From Parabacteroides sp. ZJ-118 (GTDB lineage Bacteria > Bacteroidota > Bacteroidia > Bacteroidales > Tannerellaceae): a stretch of 64,000 bases of DNA. Where the stretch lies: contig NZ_JAAKDT010000003.1 in the NCBI RefSeq assembly GCF_011038785.1, forward strand, positions 1-64,000, written 5' to 3'. Positions 54,102 to 63,324 of the stretch are shown here, one piece after another (position 1 is the first letter of the stretch; the number at the start of each line of letters is the position of its first letter). The translations under genes were made by a program, and so were the position numbers. The notes beneath the pieces were generated by a model, which had not been told where the DNA came from, did not search any database, and was given only the letters and a program-made list of their open reading frames with translations.

Positions 54102-55508
54102 TCATAAACTTTGCAGGAATTTAATCAAAGCGGCCCGCTCGTCTTTTGTCATGCGAGAGAATAGGGTACGCGACACGGCTCCCTCCCCGCCATGCCACAT
54201 AACCGCCTCCGTCAGATTCCGGGCACGGCCATCATGCAGATAATAGGTATGGCCGTTTACGACCTCTTGCAGCCCCAATCCCCATAACGGGGTCGTCCTC
54301 CATTCATTACCGTTGGCCAAGCCACTGGGATAATCATCCCCTAACTCAACGCCCATGTCGTGCAATAAAAAGTCGGAATAGGGATGGATCACCTGATTCC
54401 CCAATTGAGGCAATTCCGTATGATTCAAAAGGACAGATCCGCGAGGGCGTGTCTTCAAGGAGGTCACATGGCATAAATGACATTTCGCCTGATAAAAAAG
54501 CCGCTCTCCCCGAAGAACCGTAGGATCCTCCACATTCCGACGGGCGGGTACACCCAAGGTCTGGAGATATACATCCACATCTTCCATATCTTCCGTAGAG
54601 ACCTGTGCCCCGGTCATGGCAAAGCCCATCATGTTACGCTGTCCTTCTCCTACCTCATGCGGGAAACGATCGTTCGTGACACCGAGGTCGGAAGAGAATC
54701 CCAATTCCACCGTTAAGTCGGCATGATTCGCCTTATTGCCGGAGAGGCCGATCTGTTTCCTCCCTTTTTCGGTTACATAGTTGATGCGTCCGCTGATACC
54801 GTATTCGGGGTAATTGCTTTTAGCGGCGATTTGCTTCAGCAGATCCAAGTCGAGCGCCATCATCTGTCCCATCCCGACATGCCGTAAAGGTTGACGTACG
54901 GAAATCCGCAGATCCGACATCGGAATACTATCGGCATACCATTCCTTTATCTCATAATGAGGAGTGACCAACTCATATTCCTCTCCATCGGGAAACGTAA
55001 ACTTTCGGGATGTAGTGGTGATCTTGACCCTTCCCTCCGGTTTTGTTCCGTATATCGCTTGATCATGTAATACCCGGCCATACTCTTGGAAATAGCCGCC
55101 GCTTTTGCGCGAGATATAAATGAGCATGGAAGAGAAGCCGGGACCGGAACCACCATCGGCTATAGCCGGACGGGTTCGTCCGGTACTTTTATGGCAGGAG
55201 CCGCAGGAATATCCGGCATAAAGCGGCCCTAATCCTCCACCATCCACATTCTCGACACCGCGAGCATCGTCGTACAATCCGTCACCACGATTAAATCGTG
55301 TCTCTAATTCGCCCGTCACCCAGTTTGCCTGCGTATCGTACGCATCCGGGGCATTGGAGAAAATGGTTGAGATACCCGCAGACAATTCCTTATCGGAGGC
55401 TATCTGTCCATTGGGTTTCTTCACCTGCCAATTTCCCAAGTCCTCGGATTCGCAGCTACACAGCAGACTACCGGATAAAGCGAATAACAGGAGTAATCTT
55501 CGTTTCAT
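54102..55508 (-). CDS. Di-heme oxidoreductase (putative thiol oxidoreductase) lipoprotein
   Basis: The 468-residue product has a lipoprotein signal (GSLLCSCESE) and two CxxCH heme sites, CGSCHKS (about 102) and CHLCHVT (about 343), with YLHDGRARNLTEAVMWHGGEG near the end. This is the DHOR/COG3488 pattern, related to di-heme peroxidases. Such genes are known next to imelysin genes in other bacteria, as here. Reduction or oxidation of iron before uptake is a reasonable inference. Confidence 0.87.
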   Translation of the reverse strand: MKRRLLLLFALSGSLLCSCESEDLGNWQVKKPNGQIASDKELSAGISTIFSNAPDAYDTQANWVTGELETRFNRGDGLYDDARGVENVDGGGLGPLYAGYSCGSCHKSTGRTRPAIADGGSGPGFSSMLIYISRKSGGYFQEYGRVLHDQAIYGTKPEGRVKITTTSRKFTFPDGEEYELVTPHYEIKEWYADSIPMSDLRISVRQPLRHVGMGQMMALDLDLLKQIAAKSNYPEYGISGRINYVTEKGRKQIGLSGNKANHADLTVELGFSSDLGVTNDRFPHEVGEGQRNMMGFAMTGAQVSTEDMEDVDVYLQTLGVPARRNVEDPTVLRGERLFYQAKCHLCHVTSLKTRPRGSVLLNHTELPQLGNQVIHPYSDFLLHDMGVELGDDYPSGLANGNEWRTTPLWGLGLQEVVNGHTYYLHDGRARNLTEAVMWHGGEGAVSRTLFSRMTKDERAALIKFLQSL

Positions 55509-55525
55509 CGTATCGGCTTGTCCGG

Positions 55526-56737
55526 TTAATTCGTGAACTTAGACTTAACCACCCCCAAGCCTGTCGTTAAATCCGCACAGGCGTCTGTCGCCGTGTTAAT
55601 ATGCTCCGTATCTCCCAAATTGTTACGGAAAGGATAGCCGATCGCATTGATGGCGTCGATTGTCTTATCGATTTGAACGACCATCAAACTATCCAACGTA
55701 GGATTAATCATCTTGGTCAAGGCATGCAAGCTATTCTCGGAAGCGGATTCCTCATCCCGATCACGGCCGCCGAAATAAGCATTCTTGATACTTACGATAT
55801 TGTTCTTATAGTCGTCCAAGGAATTCCAGCTATACCAAGACTCTACCGCCAGGACTCCGGGGTTATTCGGGTCGGTAGCATCCTTATTACTTCCATTCCA
55901 TGCCGTCACCGGGTCGGTTATCTTAGCGGAACCCACCTCATTGGAAATTCCGGCCATACCGTTATTCCCATTCAACATAAGCTCAATCGCCTGATACACA
56001 TTGCCAATGGAATATGCGGAACCGTCATGTTTCTTCATGGCCTCCGCATAAGAAGAGGGGACATCCGAGGTTCCTAAGCCTTTCAGCCAACCGTTGTATA
56101 AATCTTGAGTATCAGACAACATGCGTTCGGACACTAATTTTAAATATTCCAATTCATTCTTTGCGAACGGGATTGCCTCCAGATCACGAGGCTCACCGTC
56201 TAAGAATAACATCTTTTCCGCCGTATGGAATCCACGTAAATTTTGAGGACCATCTTCCGCTTCTTCGTCTACAGAACCTGAGATCTTACCAAATTCGCCT
56301 GTCGCTATGATCTCTTCTATCCCGTTCTTATCCAGTGGCCAGCTATCCAAGCTCGGGTCTAGTTGCGCCAAATCCGCCACGCCGAACAGAAACGCTTCGC
56401 TCTCTTCCCAAGGAACACGAGCCGCACGCCAAGCGTCGCACGCATCCGCTAAATCATTCTTAGAACCCGACGCGATGAACTTATCTACCGCATTCTTGTA
56501 GGCGGTCATCTTGGCCAACATATCCTTATAAGTAGGTAGAACCACATCATCGACGAAAGTAGTGACAACCGCACTCATCTGATCTTCTGTGGGTTTTATG
56601 CCGGAATCCGCAGGAAGATTCTTAAAATCATACGTTATGACATCGGGATCCTTGCCCGGATCATCGTTGTCTCCACAAGAAGTGAAGCTCAAAGCCACAC
56701 CCATTAACATCATGGGCAATAAAAGTACTTTTTTCAT
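55526..56737 (-). CDS. Imelysin-family iron-regulated protein
   Basis: The 403-residue product has a lipoprotein signal (LSFTSCGDN) and a two-bundle imelysin domain with the GxHxxE motif (GFHTAEKMLF), and WRAARVPWEESEAFLFG and WPLDKNGIEEII before it. Imelysin (IrpA, EfeO-like) proteins bind iron at the cell surface or periplasm. Gaps to the neighbours are 17 and 31 bp. Confidence 0.9.
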   Translation of the reverse strand: MKKVLLLPMMLMGVALSFTSCGDNDDPGKDPDVITYDFKNLPADSGIKPTEDQMSAVVTTFVDDVVLPTYKDMLAKMTAYKNAVDKFIASGSKNDLADACDAWRAARVPWEESEAFLFGVADLAQLDPSLDSWPLDKNGIEEIIATGEFGKISGSVDEEAEDGPQNLRGFHTAEKMLFLDGEPRDLEAIPFAKNELEYLKLVSERMLSDTQDLYNGWLKGLGTSDVPSSYAEAMKKHDGSAYSIGNVYQAIELMLNGNNGMAGISNEVGSAKITDPVTAWNGSNKDATDPNNPGVLAVESWYSWNSLDDYKNNIVSIKNAYFGGRDRDEESASENSLHALTKMINPTLDSLMVVQIDKTIDAINAIGYPFRNNLGDTEHINTATDACADLTTGLGVVKSKFTN

Positions 56738-56768
56738 TTTTTCTTACATCTTATTTATTAATAGTCTA

Positions 56769-58082
56769 TTATCTTGATAAGAACCAGCCAATATAAGCGA
56801 TACCGACAGAAACCCTGTTCTGACTATTATAATCACCCTTACCGACAATACGGTGCGTATAATCCGCCTTTACGACTAAATTAGGCAATGCGTAATAGTT
56901 AAGGCCAGCCATAATCACGCTCTTTTGAAGACGTCTATCCGCCAGTTTATTACTCCCTTTTTCTACGGATTGCATCGGATTGTAATATTCGTAGCGAACG
57001 AAAGGATAAATTTTAGGGGCTTTCCGGCTAAATAAGGAACCTACATGATAGCCCACCTCGGCCGCATAGCTGACAGCGGTCTCCGCCACGGTTGAAGTAG
57101 GGTATCCGGAAGCGGAAGAGGAGTTGTTGTTCACCTTCGTCAACGCGTTGCTGTTACCCAAATGGCCGTAAACGATATTACCTCTGGCGATCAAATGATT
57201 GTTCGGACTTTTGTATTGAGCGTCCGCCGTCACGATGGCAAGTGGATATTTCTCACCCTGGTTACGTTGCGGCTTGCTACTATTCTTAGAGGGTTGGTTA
57301 TAATAGAACGAAGCCCCTATACGTAAGCCTTTCCATTTCTTCACCCCATTATAGTTGACACGAGCCACAAACGCAGGATGCGTAAATTGAGTCTCCTCGA
57401 AAGCGCCTTGCGTACCTTTGCCGACCCAGTTCTCCATACGGAAACCTTGTGGATCCAGACCGGAAACGACTTGTAATTCATAATCGAAATTTCCCACATC
57501 ACCAAATAGAGCCACACCCGTCTCATGCCAAGTGGAAGGCAACAGGGTAGTCTCTCCCTCCGGACGATATACACCGAAAAAATTCAAGGGCTCATGATGC
57601 GCGTTGGTCAAGCCTACCGGTACGATCATGTGTCCAAAACGGAAGTTTACATGCTTGTTCATCAGATAAGAGATATGGAACTGCTCCAAGGCGACCTCCC
57701 CACCTTTCTCGATCTCCGTCTCATATTCTCCATTCTCCTCGTACCACTCCACTTCCCGTGCGGCACCTGTTCCTCCATACTCAAACTCAATCTCTGAACT
57801 CAGTACCCATTTGGGAGAGAAGGCGTAATCAAACCCCAAAATAAAACGAGGAATAGAGACGGTAGCCCGGTTCGTATGTGATGTACCTTGAGGTGTCACC
57901 CAGTTCCAGTCATAATCCATATAACTGGCAGCCATCTCACCATATCCCCCAAAACGGAATTTAGAAAAACCGTCGGCATATATCTCCGATGCCTTTACGG
58001 TAGAGCTCATATTACGCTCTTGAGCATGTAAAGTAGTAAAGGAAAGTAATCCAATCGCCAATAAATTTGTTAACGTTCTCAT
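56769..58082 (-). CDS. Outer-membrane porin-like beta-barrel, first in operon
   Basis: The 437-residue product has a signal peptide (ending LHAQ), strands such as FRFGGYGEMAASYMDYDW and VNFRFGHMIVPVGLTNAHHEP, and a barrel-like end. It resembles OprO/OprP or DcaP-type porins. It is the first gene after a good promoter with a palindrome, so it heads the iron/redox operon. Confidence 0.8.
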   Translation of the reverse strand: MRTLTNLLAIGLLSFTTLHAQERNMSSTVKASEIYADGFSKFRFGGYGEMAASYMDYDWNWVTPQGTSHTNRATVSIPRFILGFDYAFSPKWVLSSEIEFEYGGTGAAREVEWYEENGEYETEIEKGGEVALEQFHISYLMNKHVNFRFGHMIVPVGLTNAHHEPLNFFGVYRPEGETTLLPSTWHETGVALFGDVGNFDYELQVVSGLDPQGFRMENWVGKGTQGAFEETQFTHPAFVARVNYNGVKKWKGLRIGASFYYNQPSKNSSKPQRNQGEKYPLAIVTADAQYKSPNNHLIARGNIVYGHLGNSNALTKVNNNSSSASGYPTSTVAETAVSYAAEVGYHVGSLFSRKAPKIYPFVRYEYYNPMQSVEKGSNKLADRRLQKSVIMAGLNYYALPNLVVKADYTHRIVGKGDYNSQNRVSVGIAYIGWFLSR

Positions 58083-58091
58083 TGCGTTTTA

Positions 58092-58109
58092 TAATTTTGG
58101 GCAAAATTA
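58092..58109. promoter_or_regulatory. Palindromic operator at the imelysin operon promoter
   Basis: TAATTTTG-GG-CAAAATTA has perfect 8-bp arms. One arm is the -7 box of the leftward promoter and the other lies over the start site. A regulator bound here would block transcription. No matching site was seen elsewhere in the window. Confidence 0.65.
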
Positions 58110-58132
58110 CAGGGGCAGAGAATCTGCTACAA
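58102..58132 (-). promoter_or_regulatory. Promoter of the imelysin operon
   Basis: Leftward TTG (58132-58130), 20 nt, TAATTTTG (58109-58102); the start should be about 58095, giving a short leader. Confidence 0.65.
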
Positions 58133-58243
58133 TCGCCCGAAATAGGTAAAAAGAGACCCTGATTACCTACTCGTAGGTATTGCGCGCTCTTATAGACCGA
58201 TGTCTCTTACGTTTTATTACCTTTTTTTATCGCAGAATGGATG

Positions 58244-58251
58244 TATCTTTG
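58244..58251 (+). promoter_or_regulatory. -7 box of the LysE-type gene
   Basis: TATCTTTG fits TAnnTTTG, 28 bp before ATG 58280. As this box overlaps the beginning of the longer frame (58241), it decides in favour of the later start. Confidence 0.6.
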
Positions 58252-58279
58252 CCCGGGAAACTGGAAGAGACTCAACTTA

Positions 58280-58939
58280 ATGCTAGGAATCGTCAGTAAA
58301 GGAATCATTATAGGTGTATTGGTTTCGGCCCCCATGGGCCCCATCGGTATGCTCTGTATACAAAGAACACTAAATAAAGGACGTTGGCACGGGTTCGTCA
58401 CCGGATTAGGGGCCGCGCTATCCGACGTGATTTATGCGGCACTGACTTGTCTGGGCATGGGAGTTGTGGTCAATTTCGTGGAGGCGAACCAAGCACCCCT
58501 GCAATTGATCGGAAGTATCGTTCTCGGCATTTTCGGGTATTATATCTTCCAGAGCAATCCGACTAGGAACTTAAAAAAACACCGAGAAAAAAAATTGTCG
58601 TTCACCCAAGACTTTATTACAGCTTTTCTACTTACCTTTAGCAACGTGTTAATCGTCTTGCTCTATATCGGATTATTCGCCCGGTTCGGTTTCGTGTTGC
58701 CGGAATATTCGTTTTGGCTACTGGTATTGGGTATCGCTTGCATAGGGTTAGGCGCCGTTCTTTGGTGGTTCGGCATAACATATATTATTGGAAAACTGAG
58801 AAAATGGTTCAACGTTAGAGGTATTGGGTTACTGAACCGGATCGTGGGATCTGTCATTATAGGATTGTCTATTATCGGCGCCCTATCGGTTGTACTGACC
58901 TCCTACTTACATTGGCCTTTGCTCCAAATCTATAGTTAA
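58280..58939 (+). CDS. LysE/RhtB-type transporter
   Basis: The 219-residue product has six predicted membrane segments and the family's N-terminal signature (IIIGVLVSAPMGPIGMLCIQRTL, GLGAALSDVIYA). LysE-type proteins export amino acids or related metabolites. The following gene starts two bases after its stop, so the two are co-transcribed. The substrate cannot be assigned. Confidence 0.85.
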   Translation: MLGIVSKGIIIGVLVSAPMGPIGMLCIQRTLNKGRWHGFVTGLGAALSDVIYAALTCLGMGVVVNFVEANQAPLQLIGSIVLGIFGYYIFQSNPTRNLKKHREKKLSFTQDFITAFLLTFSNVLIVLLYIGLFARFGFVLPEYSFWLLVLGIACIGLGAVLWWFGITYIIGKLRKWFNVRGIGLLNRIVGSVIIGLSIIGALSVVLTSYLHWPLLQIYS

Positions 58940-58940
58940 G

Positions 58941-59582
58941 ATGAAACGACTGAAAGTTCCTGTTATTCCCGTTCTGGATGTGCTTGATATAACATCTATC
59001 GAACCGATTCTTGAGGTGCAATCCCAACGTGAGTTCCTCACCCATGCCAATTGGCGTGAATATCCGTATAAACCAATCACCGCTTTTAATATAGCCCGGA
59101 CTGAGAAAAATCTATATATACGATATAGCGTACAGGGTAATTCGCTGAAGGCATCTTATGGGGTAGACGATTCCCCGGTCCATAAAGACAGTTGCGTGGA
59201 ATTTTTCATGAAAAAGGAAGGTGACTCGCATTATATGAATTTCGAGTTTAACTGCATCGGAACTTGCGATGCCGCCCGCCGTACCTCGCGGGATATCAAG
59301 ACATCGCTTTCGCAAGAAGAGTATAAAAGCATTCTAAGGTTCCCGTCCGTGAAAAAAAGGACGTTCGAGGAGATTAAAGGCATTCGTACATGGAGTTTGA
59401 TCGTAGTCATACCTCTCAAGTTGATGGGGCTGGATCCGAGTAACCTGCCGGAGAAAATACTAGGGAACTTCTATAAATGCGCTGATGAGACGATGAATCC
59501 GCATTTCGTAAGCTGGAGCCCGATCGACCTTCCCGAGCCTAATTTCCATTGTCCGGAGTTCTTCGGTGAGATCTATCTGTAA
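58941..59582 (+). CDS. CBM9-like carbohydrate-binding protein
   Basis: The 213-residue product has the beta-sandwich of carbohydrate-binding family 9-like proteins (LYIRYSVQGNSLKASYG, DSCVEFFMKK, YMNFEFNCIGTCDAARR). No signal peptide is present, so it should be cytoplasmic. It is tightly coupled to the transporter gene; the link between the two is unclear. Confidence 0.75.
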   Translation: MKRLKVPVIPVLDVLDITSIEPILEVQSQREFLTHANWREYPYKPITAFNIARTEKNLYIRYSVQGNSLKASYGVDDSPVHKDSCVEFFMKKEGDSHYMNFEFNCIGTCDAARRTSRDIKTSLSQEEYKSILRFPSVKKRTFEEIKGIRTWSLIVVIPLKLMGLDPSNLPEKILGNFYKCADETMNPHFVSWSPIDLPEPNFHCPEFFGEIYL

Positions 59583-59620
59583 TATAGGCGTAGCGCATGC
59601 AGCATGCGCTACGCCTATAT
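59582..59620. terminator. Very long bidirectional hairpin
   Basis: A perfect 19-bp inverted repeat (from ATATAGGCGTAGCGCATGC) with one base between the arms begins at the last base of the CBM9-like stop codon and ends two bases before the convergent DUF6249 stop. It serves both transcripts and could extrude as a cruciform. Confidence 0.85.
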
Positions 59621-59622
59621 GG

Positions 59623-60030
59623 CTATTTATTATTCTTACCTAGTTTCAGCTCAAGTACGAAGGCTATTATCAAGCCGATGCCTCCGAATAAAAGAACCGA
59701 AGCCCCATAAGCTGTACCTGCTACCTCCTGCCTGTACCAATCAGCATCGCAATAAGAATGTGTCGCCATACACATGTTAATAATAAAGCCGACCAACAGA
59801 CCTAATCCGATTCCCGCCAAAAGGCATCCGACCTTCAAGCTACTGAACGAGATGTTTCTCACGTAATTAGACAATCCCCATTTCCCATCGAAAGCAGAGG
59901 CATCCAGCTTATCACCGATCTTCTCGATAATCGCCAAACGTTCCCTCTTGCGAACAAACAACTCAAATAACCCATAAATTCCTGCGCAAACGATTCCGAC
60001 AATTAGCGGAATAGAAATGAAATCCATCAT
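59623..60030 (-). CDS. DUF6249-like membrane protein of sigma module B
   Basis: The 135-residue product has an N-terminal helix, a basic loop (RKRERLAIIEKIGDKL) and two later helices, similar in plan to the protein at 38086. It is divergent from the ECF sigma gene at 60189, whereas in module A the equivalent gene precedes the sigma gene on the same strand. Confidence 0.65.
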   Translation of the reverse strand: MMDFISIPLIVGIVCAGIYGLFELFVRKRERLAIIEKIGDKLDASAFDGKWGLSNYVRNISFSSLKVGCLLAGIGLGLLVGFIINMCMATHSYCDADWYRQEVAGTAYGASVLLFGGIGLIIAFVLELKLGKNNK

Positions 60031-60132
60031 AACGGTATAATTTTAATTGATTTATAATTCATTCTCATCTCTGTTTGCCTTTTTGACGCAATAAATTCCC
60101 TGAGGTTACACCTCCGGCCGGAAAATATTTTT

Positions 60133-60140
60133 TACTTTTG
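60133..60140 (+). promoter_or_regulatory. -7 box of sigma module B
   Basis: TACTTTTG fits TAnnTTTG, 49 bp before ATG 60189. It overlaps the TTG (60138) of a longer in-frame start and so argues for ATG 60189. Confidence 0.5.
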
Positions 60141-60188
60141 CTACCGCGGGTTGTAACCTATTTACCCGGCTTGCGTCCATTAAGTACG

Positions 60189-60746
60189 ATGGAATTGTAT
60201 ACCGATACATATTATATACGAAGGATACAAGCGGGGGACGTGAAAGGTTTCGCTTGCCTTTTGGATAAGTATAGCCGCCCAATTCATTCGCTGATCCTCA
60301 AAGTGGTACAAAACCAGGAGGATGCAGAGGAACTGGCGCAGGATACGTTTATGAAGGTATTCAAGAACCTAGCCTCGTTCAAAGGTGATTGCAGTTTCTC
60401 CACATGGATTTACCGGATCGCTTATAACACGGCGATATCGTCCGTAAGAAAGAAGAGACATGAGTTCCTGACGATCGAGGAGACAGCATTGGATAATGTA
60501 TCGGAGGAGGAAGCCGCTAACTTATTCGGGCAGACCGATTCCACGGGACAAGTGCGAAGACTGGAGATCGCCCTTGAACAGCTTCCCCCAGACGAACGGG
60601 CCTTAATATTGCTCTTCTATTGGAAAGAAAAGACAATAGAAGAACTCGTCTCTATCACCGGCTTGACCGCCTCGAATATTAAAGTCAAGCTGCATCGCAT
60701 CCGAAAGAAATTGTTTGTATTATTAAATGGAATGAATCATGAGTAA
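60189..60746 (+). CDS. ECF-type RNA polymerase sigma factor (module B)
   Basis: The 185-residue product has region 2 (LILKVVQNQEDAEELAQDTFMKVFKNLASF, STWIYRIAYNTAI) and region 4 (LPPDERALILLFYWKEKTIEELVSITGLTASNIKVKLHRIRKKL). It resembles the module A sigma at 38508. It overlaps the next gene by 8 bp. Confidence 0.9.
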   Translation: MELYTDTYYIRRIQAGDVKGFACLLDKYSRPIHSLILKVVQNQEDAEELAQDTFMKVFKNLASFKGDCSFSTWIYRIAYNTAISSVRKKRHEFLTIEETALDNVSEEEAANLFGQTDSTGQVRRLEIALEQLPPDERALILLFYWKEKTIEELVSITGLTASNIKVKLHRIRKKLFVLLNGMNHE

Positions 60747-61098
60747 GCTAAACACGAATAAGGAACGGCCCGATTTCTTGAGGGATTTATTCAGCCGTAT
60801 ACCGGAGGAGGAGTTGCCCGCCTCGTTTCGTTCAAACGTAATGCGACAAATCATGCTTGAATCTGTCAAAGCGAAGAAACGTGATGAACGATTCGGCCTG
60901 CTAGCGGTAATCCTCGCATCGCTTGTCATGATTTCCCTTGCCGTTGCGTCTCTCATCTACATGGGGATACCTCGGATCAGCCTCCCGGCCCTAGACACAT
61001 CGGCTTTGGCTTTCTATCTATATATAGGAGCCCTGGCGCTCATCCTTCTACTAGCGGATTACAAATTGAGAAATCTGCTGCTTCACAAGAAAGAATAA
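60739..61098 (+). CDS. Putative anti-sigma membrane protein (module B)
   Basis: The 119-residue product has a soluble N-terminal part of about 50 residues (RPDFLRDLFSRIPEEELPASFR) and two membrane helices, as in the module A partner at 39071. Overlap with the sigma gene suggests coupled translation and an inhibitory role. Confidence 0.65.
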   Translation: MSKLNTNKERPDFLRDLFSRIPEEELPASFRSNVMRQIMLESVKAKKRDERFGLLAVILASLVMISLAVASLIYMGIPRISLPALDTSALAFYLYIGALALILLLADYKLRNLLLHKKE

Positions 61099-61104
61099 AA
61101 ATAC

Positions 61105-61134
61105 TTGTCAATCAGAAAAAAAACATTACCTTTG
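61105..61134 (+). promoter_or_regulatory. Promoter of rpsA
   Basis: TTG (61105-61107), 19 nt, TACCTTTG (61127-61134): an ideal match. It gives a leader of about 70 nt rich in A and T before ATG 61210. Confidence 0.85.
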
Positions 61135-61209
61135 CCCCGATTTTTGAGAGATGACAACATAATGTCTAACTTACTAATTAAAAACAAATTTAGTATTAAC
61201 GATTAAAGA

Positions 61210-63000
61210 ATGGAAAATTTAAAAAACATCCAGCCGGTTGAAGACTTCAACTGGGACGTTTTCGAGCAAGGCGAGACCTACACCGAGGTAAGCAGGGACG
61301 ATCTTGTAAAAACGTATGACGAGACCATGAACACCGTAAGAGATAAAGAGGTGGTTATGGGTATCGTTACCTCCATGAACAAACGTGAGGTTGTTGTAAA
61401 CATCGGTTTCAAATCTGACGGTGTTGTTCCTATGTCCGAGTTCCGTTATAACCCGGATCTAAAGATTGGTGACGAGGTAGAGGTGTACATCGAAAGCCAA
61501 GAAGACAAAAAAGGACAATTGATCCTTTCACACAAAAAAGCACGCGCTACACGTTCTTGGGATCGTGTTAACGAGGCTCTTGAAAAAGACGAAATTATCA
61601 AAGGTTACATCAAATGTCGTACGAAGGGCGGTATGATCGTTGACGTATTCGGTATCGAAGCGTTCTTGCCGGGTTCTCAGATCGATGTTAAGCCGATCCG
61701 CGACTACGATGTATTTGTAGGTAAGACTATGGAATTCAAGATTGTTAAGATCAATCAAGAATTCAAGAATGTTGTTGTATCTCACAAGGCTCTTATCGAG
61801 GCAGAGCTGGAACAACAGAAGAAAGATATCATCTCCAAATTGGAGAAAGGACAGGTATTGGAAGGAACTGTCAAGAACATCACTTCTTACGGTGTATTCA
61901 TCGACTTGGGTGGCGTAGACGGTTTGATCCACATCACAGACCTCTCTTGGGGACGTGTTTCTCATCCGGAAGAGATCGTTCAGCTTGATCAGAAGATCAA
62001 CGTCGTTATTTTGGACTTCGACGATGAGAAGAAACGTATCGCTCTTGGCTTGAAACAATTGACTCCGCACCCATGGGATGCCCTGGATCCGGACTTGAAG
62101 GTTGGTGACAAAGTTAAGGGTAAAGTTGTCGTTATGGCTGACTACGGTGCGTTCATCGAGATCGCTGCCGGCGTAGAAGGTTTGATCCACGTTTCTGAAA
62201 TGTCTTGGACTCAGCACTTGCGTTCCGCTCAAGACTTCATGAAAGTTGGCGACGAGATTGAAGCTGTTATCCTGACCTTGGATCGCGACGAGCGCAAGAT
62301 GTCTCTTGGTATCAAGCAGCTGAAGGCTGATCCTTGGGAAAACATCGAGGAGCGCTTCCCGGTAGGTTCTCGTCATATGGCTAAGGTTCGTAACTTCACT
62401 AACTTCGGCGTATTCGTAGAAATCGAGGAGGGTGTTGATGGCTTGATCCATATCTCTGACTTGTCATGGACGAGGAAGATCAAACACCCGTCTGAATTTA
62501 CTCAGATCGGTGCGGAGATTGAGGTCCAGGTATTGGAAATCGACAAGGAAAACCGTCGCTTAAGCTTGGGCCACAAGCAATTGGAAGAGAATCCTTGGGA
62601 TGTATTCGAGACAATCTTCACGGTTGGTTCCATCCATGAAGGTATGATCATCGAAGTATTGGATAAGGGCGCTGTTATCTCATTGCCCTACGGCGTAGAA
62701 GGTTTCGCTACTCCGAAGCACCTTGTAAAAGAAGATGGTTCTCAAGCTCAAGTAGATGAGAAACTTTCATTCAAGGTAATCGAGTTCAACAAGGAGGCCA
62801 AACGCATCATCCTTTCTCACAGCCGTATCTTTGAAGATGAGCAAAAAGGTGCTAAAGCCACTTCTGAGAAGAAAGCTTCCTTTAAGCGCGGTGGTAAGAA
62901 AGAAGAGGAAGCCGCGATGGTAACCGGTTCGGTTGAGAAGACTACATTAGGAGACATTGAGGAATTGGCTGCTTTGAAAGAGAAACTTTCCGGTAAGTAA
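61210..63000 (+). CDS. rpsA: 30S ribosomal protein S1
   Basis: The 596-residue product contains six S1 RNA-binding repeats. The central ones read VKNITSYGVFIDLGGVDGLIHITDLSW, VVMADYGAFIEIAAGVEGLIHVSEMSW and VRNFTNFGVFVEIEEGVDGLIHISDLSW; the first, second and sixth are more diverged. S1 brings mRNA to the ribosome, important where Shine-Dalgarno sites are weak as in Bacteroidetes. A Lys/Glu-rich tail ends the protein. Biased codon use indicates high expression. Confidence 0.96.
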   Translation: MENLKNIQPVEDFNWDVFEQGETYTEVSRDDLVKTYDETMNTVRDKEVVMGIVTSMNKREVVVNIGFKSDGVVPMSEFRYNPDLKIGDEVEVYIESQEDKKGQLILSHKKARATRSWDRVNEALEKDEIIKGYIKCRTKGGMIVDVFGIEAFLPGSQIDVKPIRDYDVFVGKTMEFKIVKINQEFKNVVVSHKALIEAELEQQKKDIISKLEKGQVLEGTVKNITSYGVFIDLGGVDGLIHITDLSWGRVSHPEEIVQLDQKINVVILDFDDEKKRIALGLKQLTPHPWDALDPDLKVGDKVKGKVVVMADYGAFIEIAAGVEGLIHVSEMSWTQHLRSAQDFMKVGDEIEAVILTLDRDERKMSLGIKQLKADPWENIEERFPVGSRHMAKVRNFTNFGVFVEIEEGVDGLIHISDLSWTRKIKHPSEFTQIGAEIEVQVLEIDKENRRLSLGHKQLEENPWDVFETIFTVGSIHEGMIIEVLDKGAVISLPYGVEGFATPKHLVKEDGSQAQVDEKLSFKVIEFNKEAKRIILSHSRIFEDEQKGAKATSEKKASFKRGGKKEEEAAMVTGSVEKTTLGDIEELAALKEKLSGK

Positions 63001-63024
63001 TCGATCCTTCTTTAAGATTATAAC

Positions 63025-63058
63025 AAAAGGAGATATCTGGTCCAGGTATCTCCTTTTT
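63025..63058. terminator. Bidirectional terminator after rpsA
   Basis: AAAAGGAGATA and TATCTCCTTTT form a perfect 11-bp stem with T runs on either strand, between convergent genes. Confidence 0.88.
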
Positions 63059-63081
63059 CAATTCCTGCCGCGGGGCTTTAT

Positions 63082-63324
63082 TTAGGAGAAACATTCTTCC
63101 GTGACACGTGCCTCACCGGGGTCGAAAATACCTAACAAATCATTGATCTCCTTCCTTTTCTCTAAATCCGTGAAATAAGTCTCTACAACTTTATAGATAT
63201 CAAAACCTCCCGTAGAACCGGCCGCTAAGTTTAATGACTCTACCAACTTACCTGTAGCTTTGTGAATCTCAGCTTGTTTCAGTAAATGAAATTCATTCCC
63301 GTGAATTAATTGATTCTTTGCCAT
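63082..63324 (-). CDS. Small hypothetical protein
   Basis: The 80-residue product (MAKNQLIHGNEFHLLKQAEI start) has no signal peptide or membrane helix and is predicted mostly helical, with a glycine-rich turn (AAGSTGGFDIYKV). I do not recognise a family. It is convergent with rpsA and divergent from the phosphatase gene; good spacing to a terminator and normal composition support it as real. Confidence 0.6.
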   Translation of the reverse strand: MAKNQLIHGNEFHLLKQAEIHKATGKLVESLNLAAGSTGGFDIYKVVETYFTDLEKRKEINDLLGIFDPGEARVTEECFS

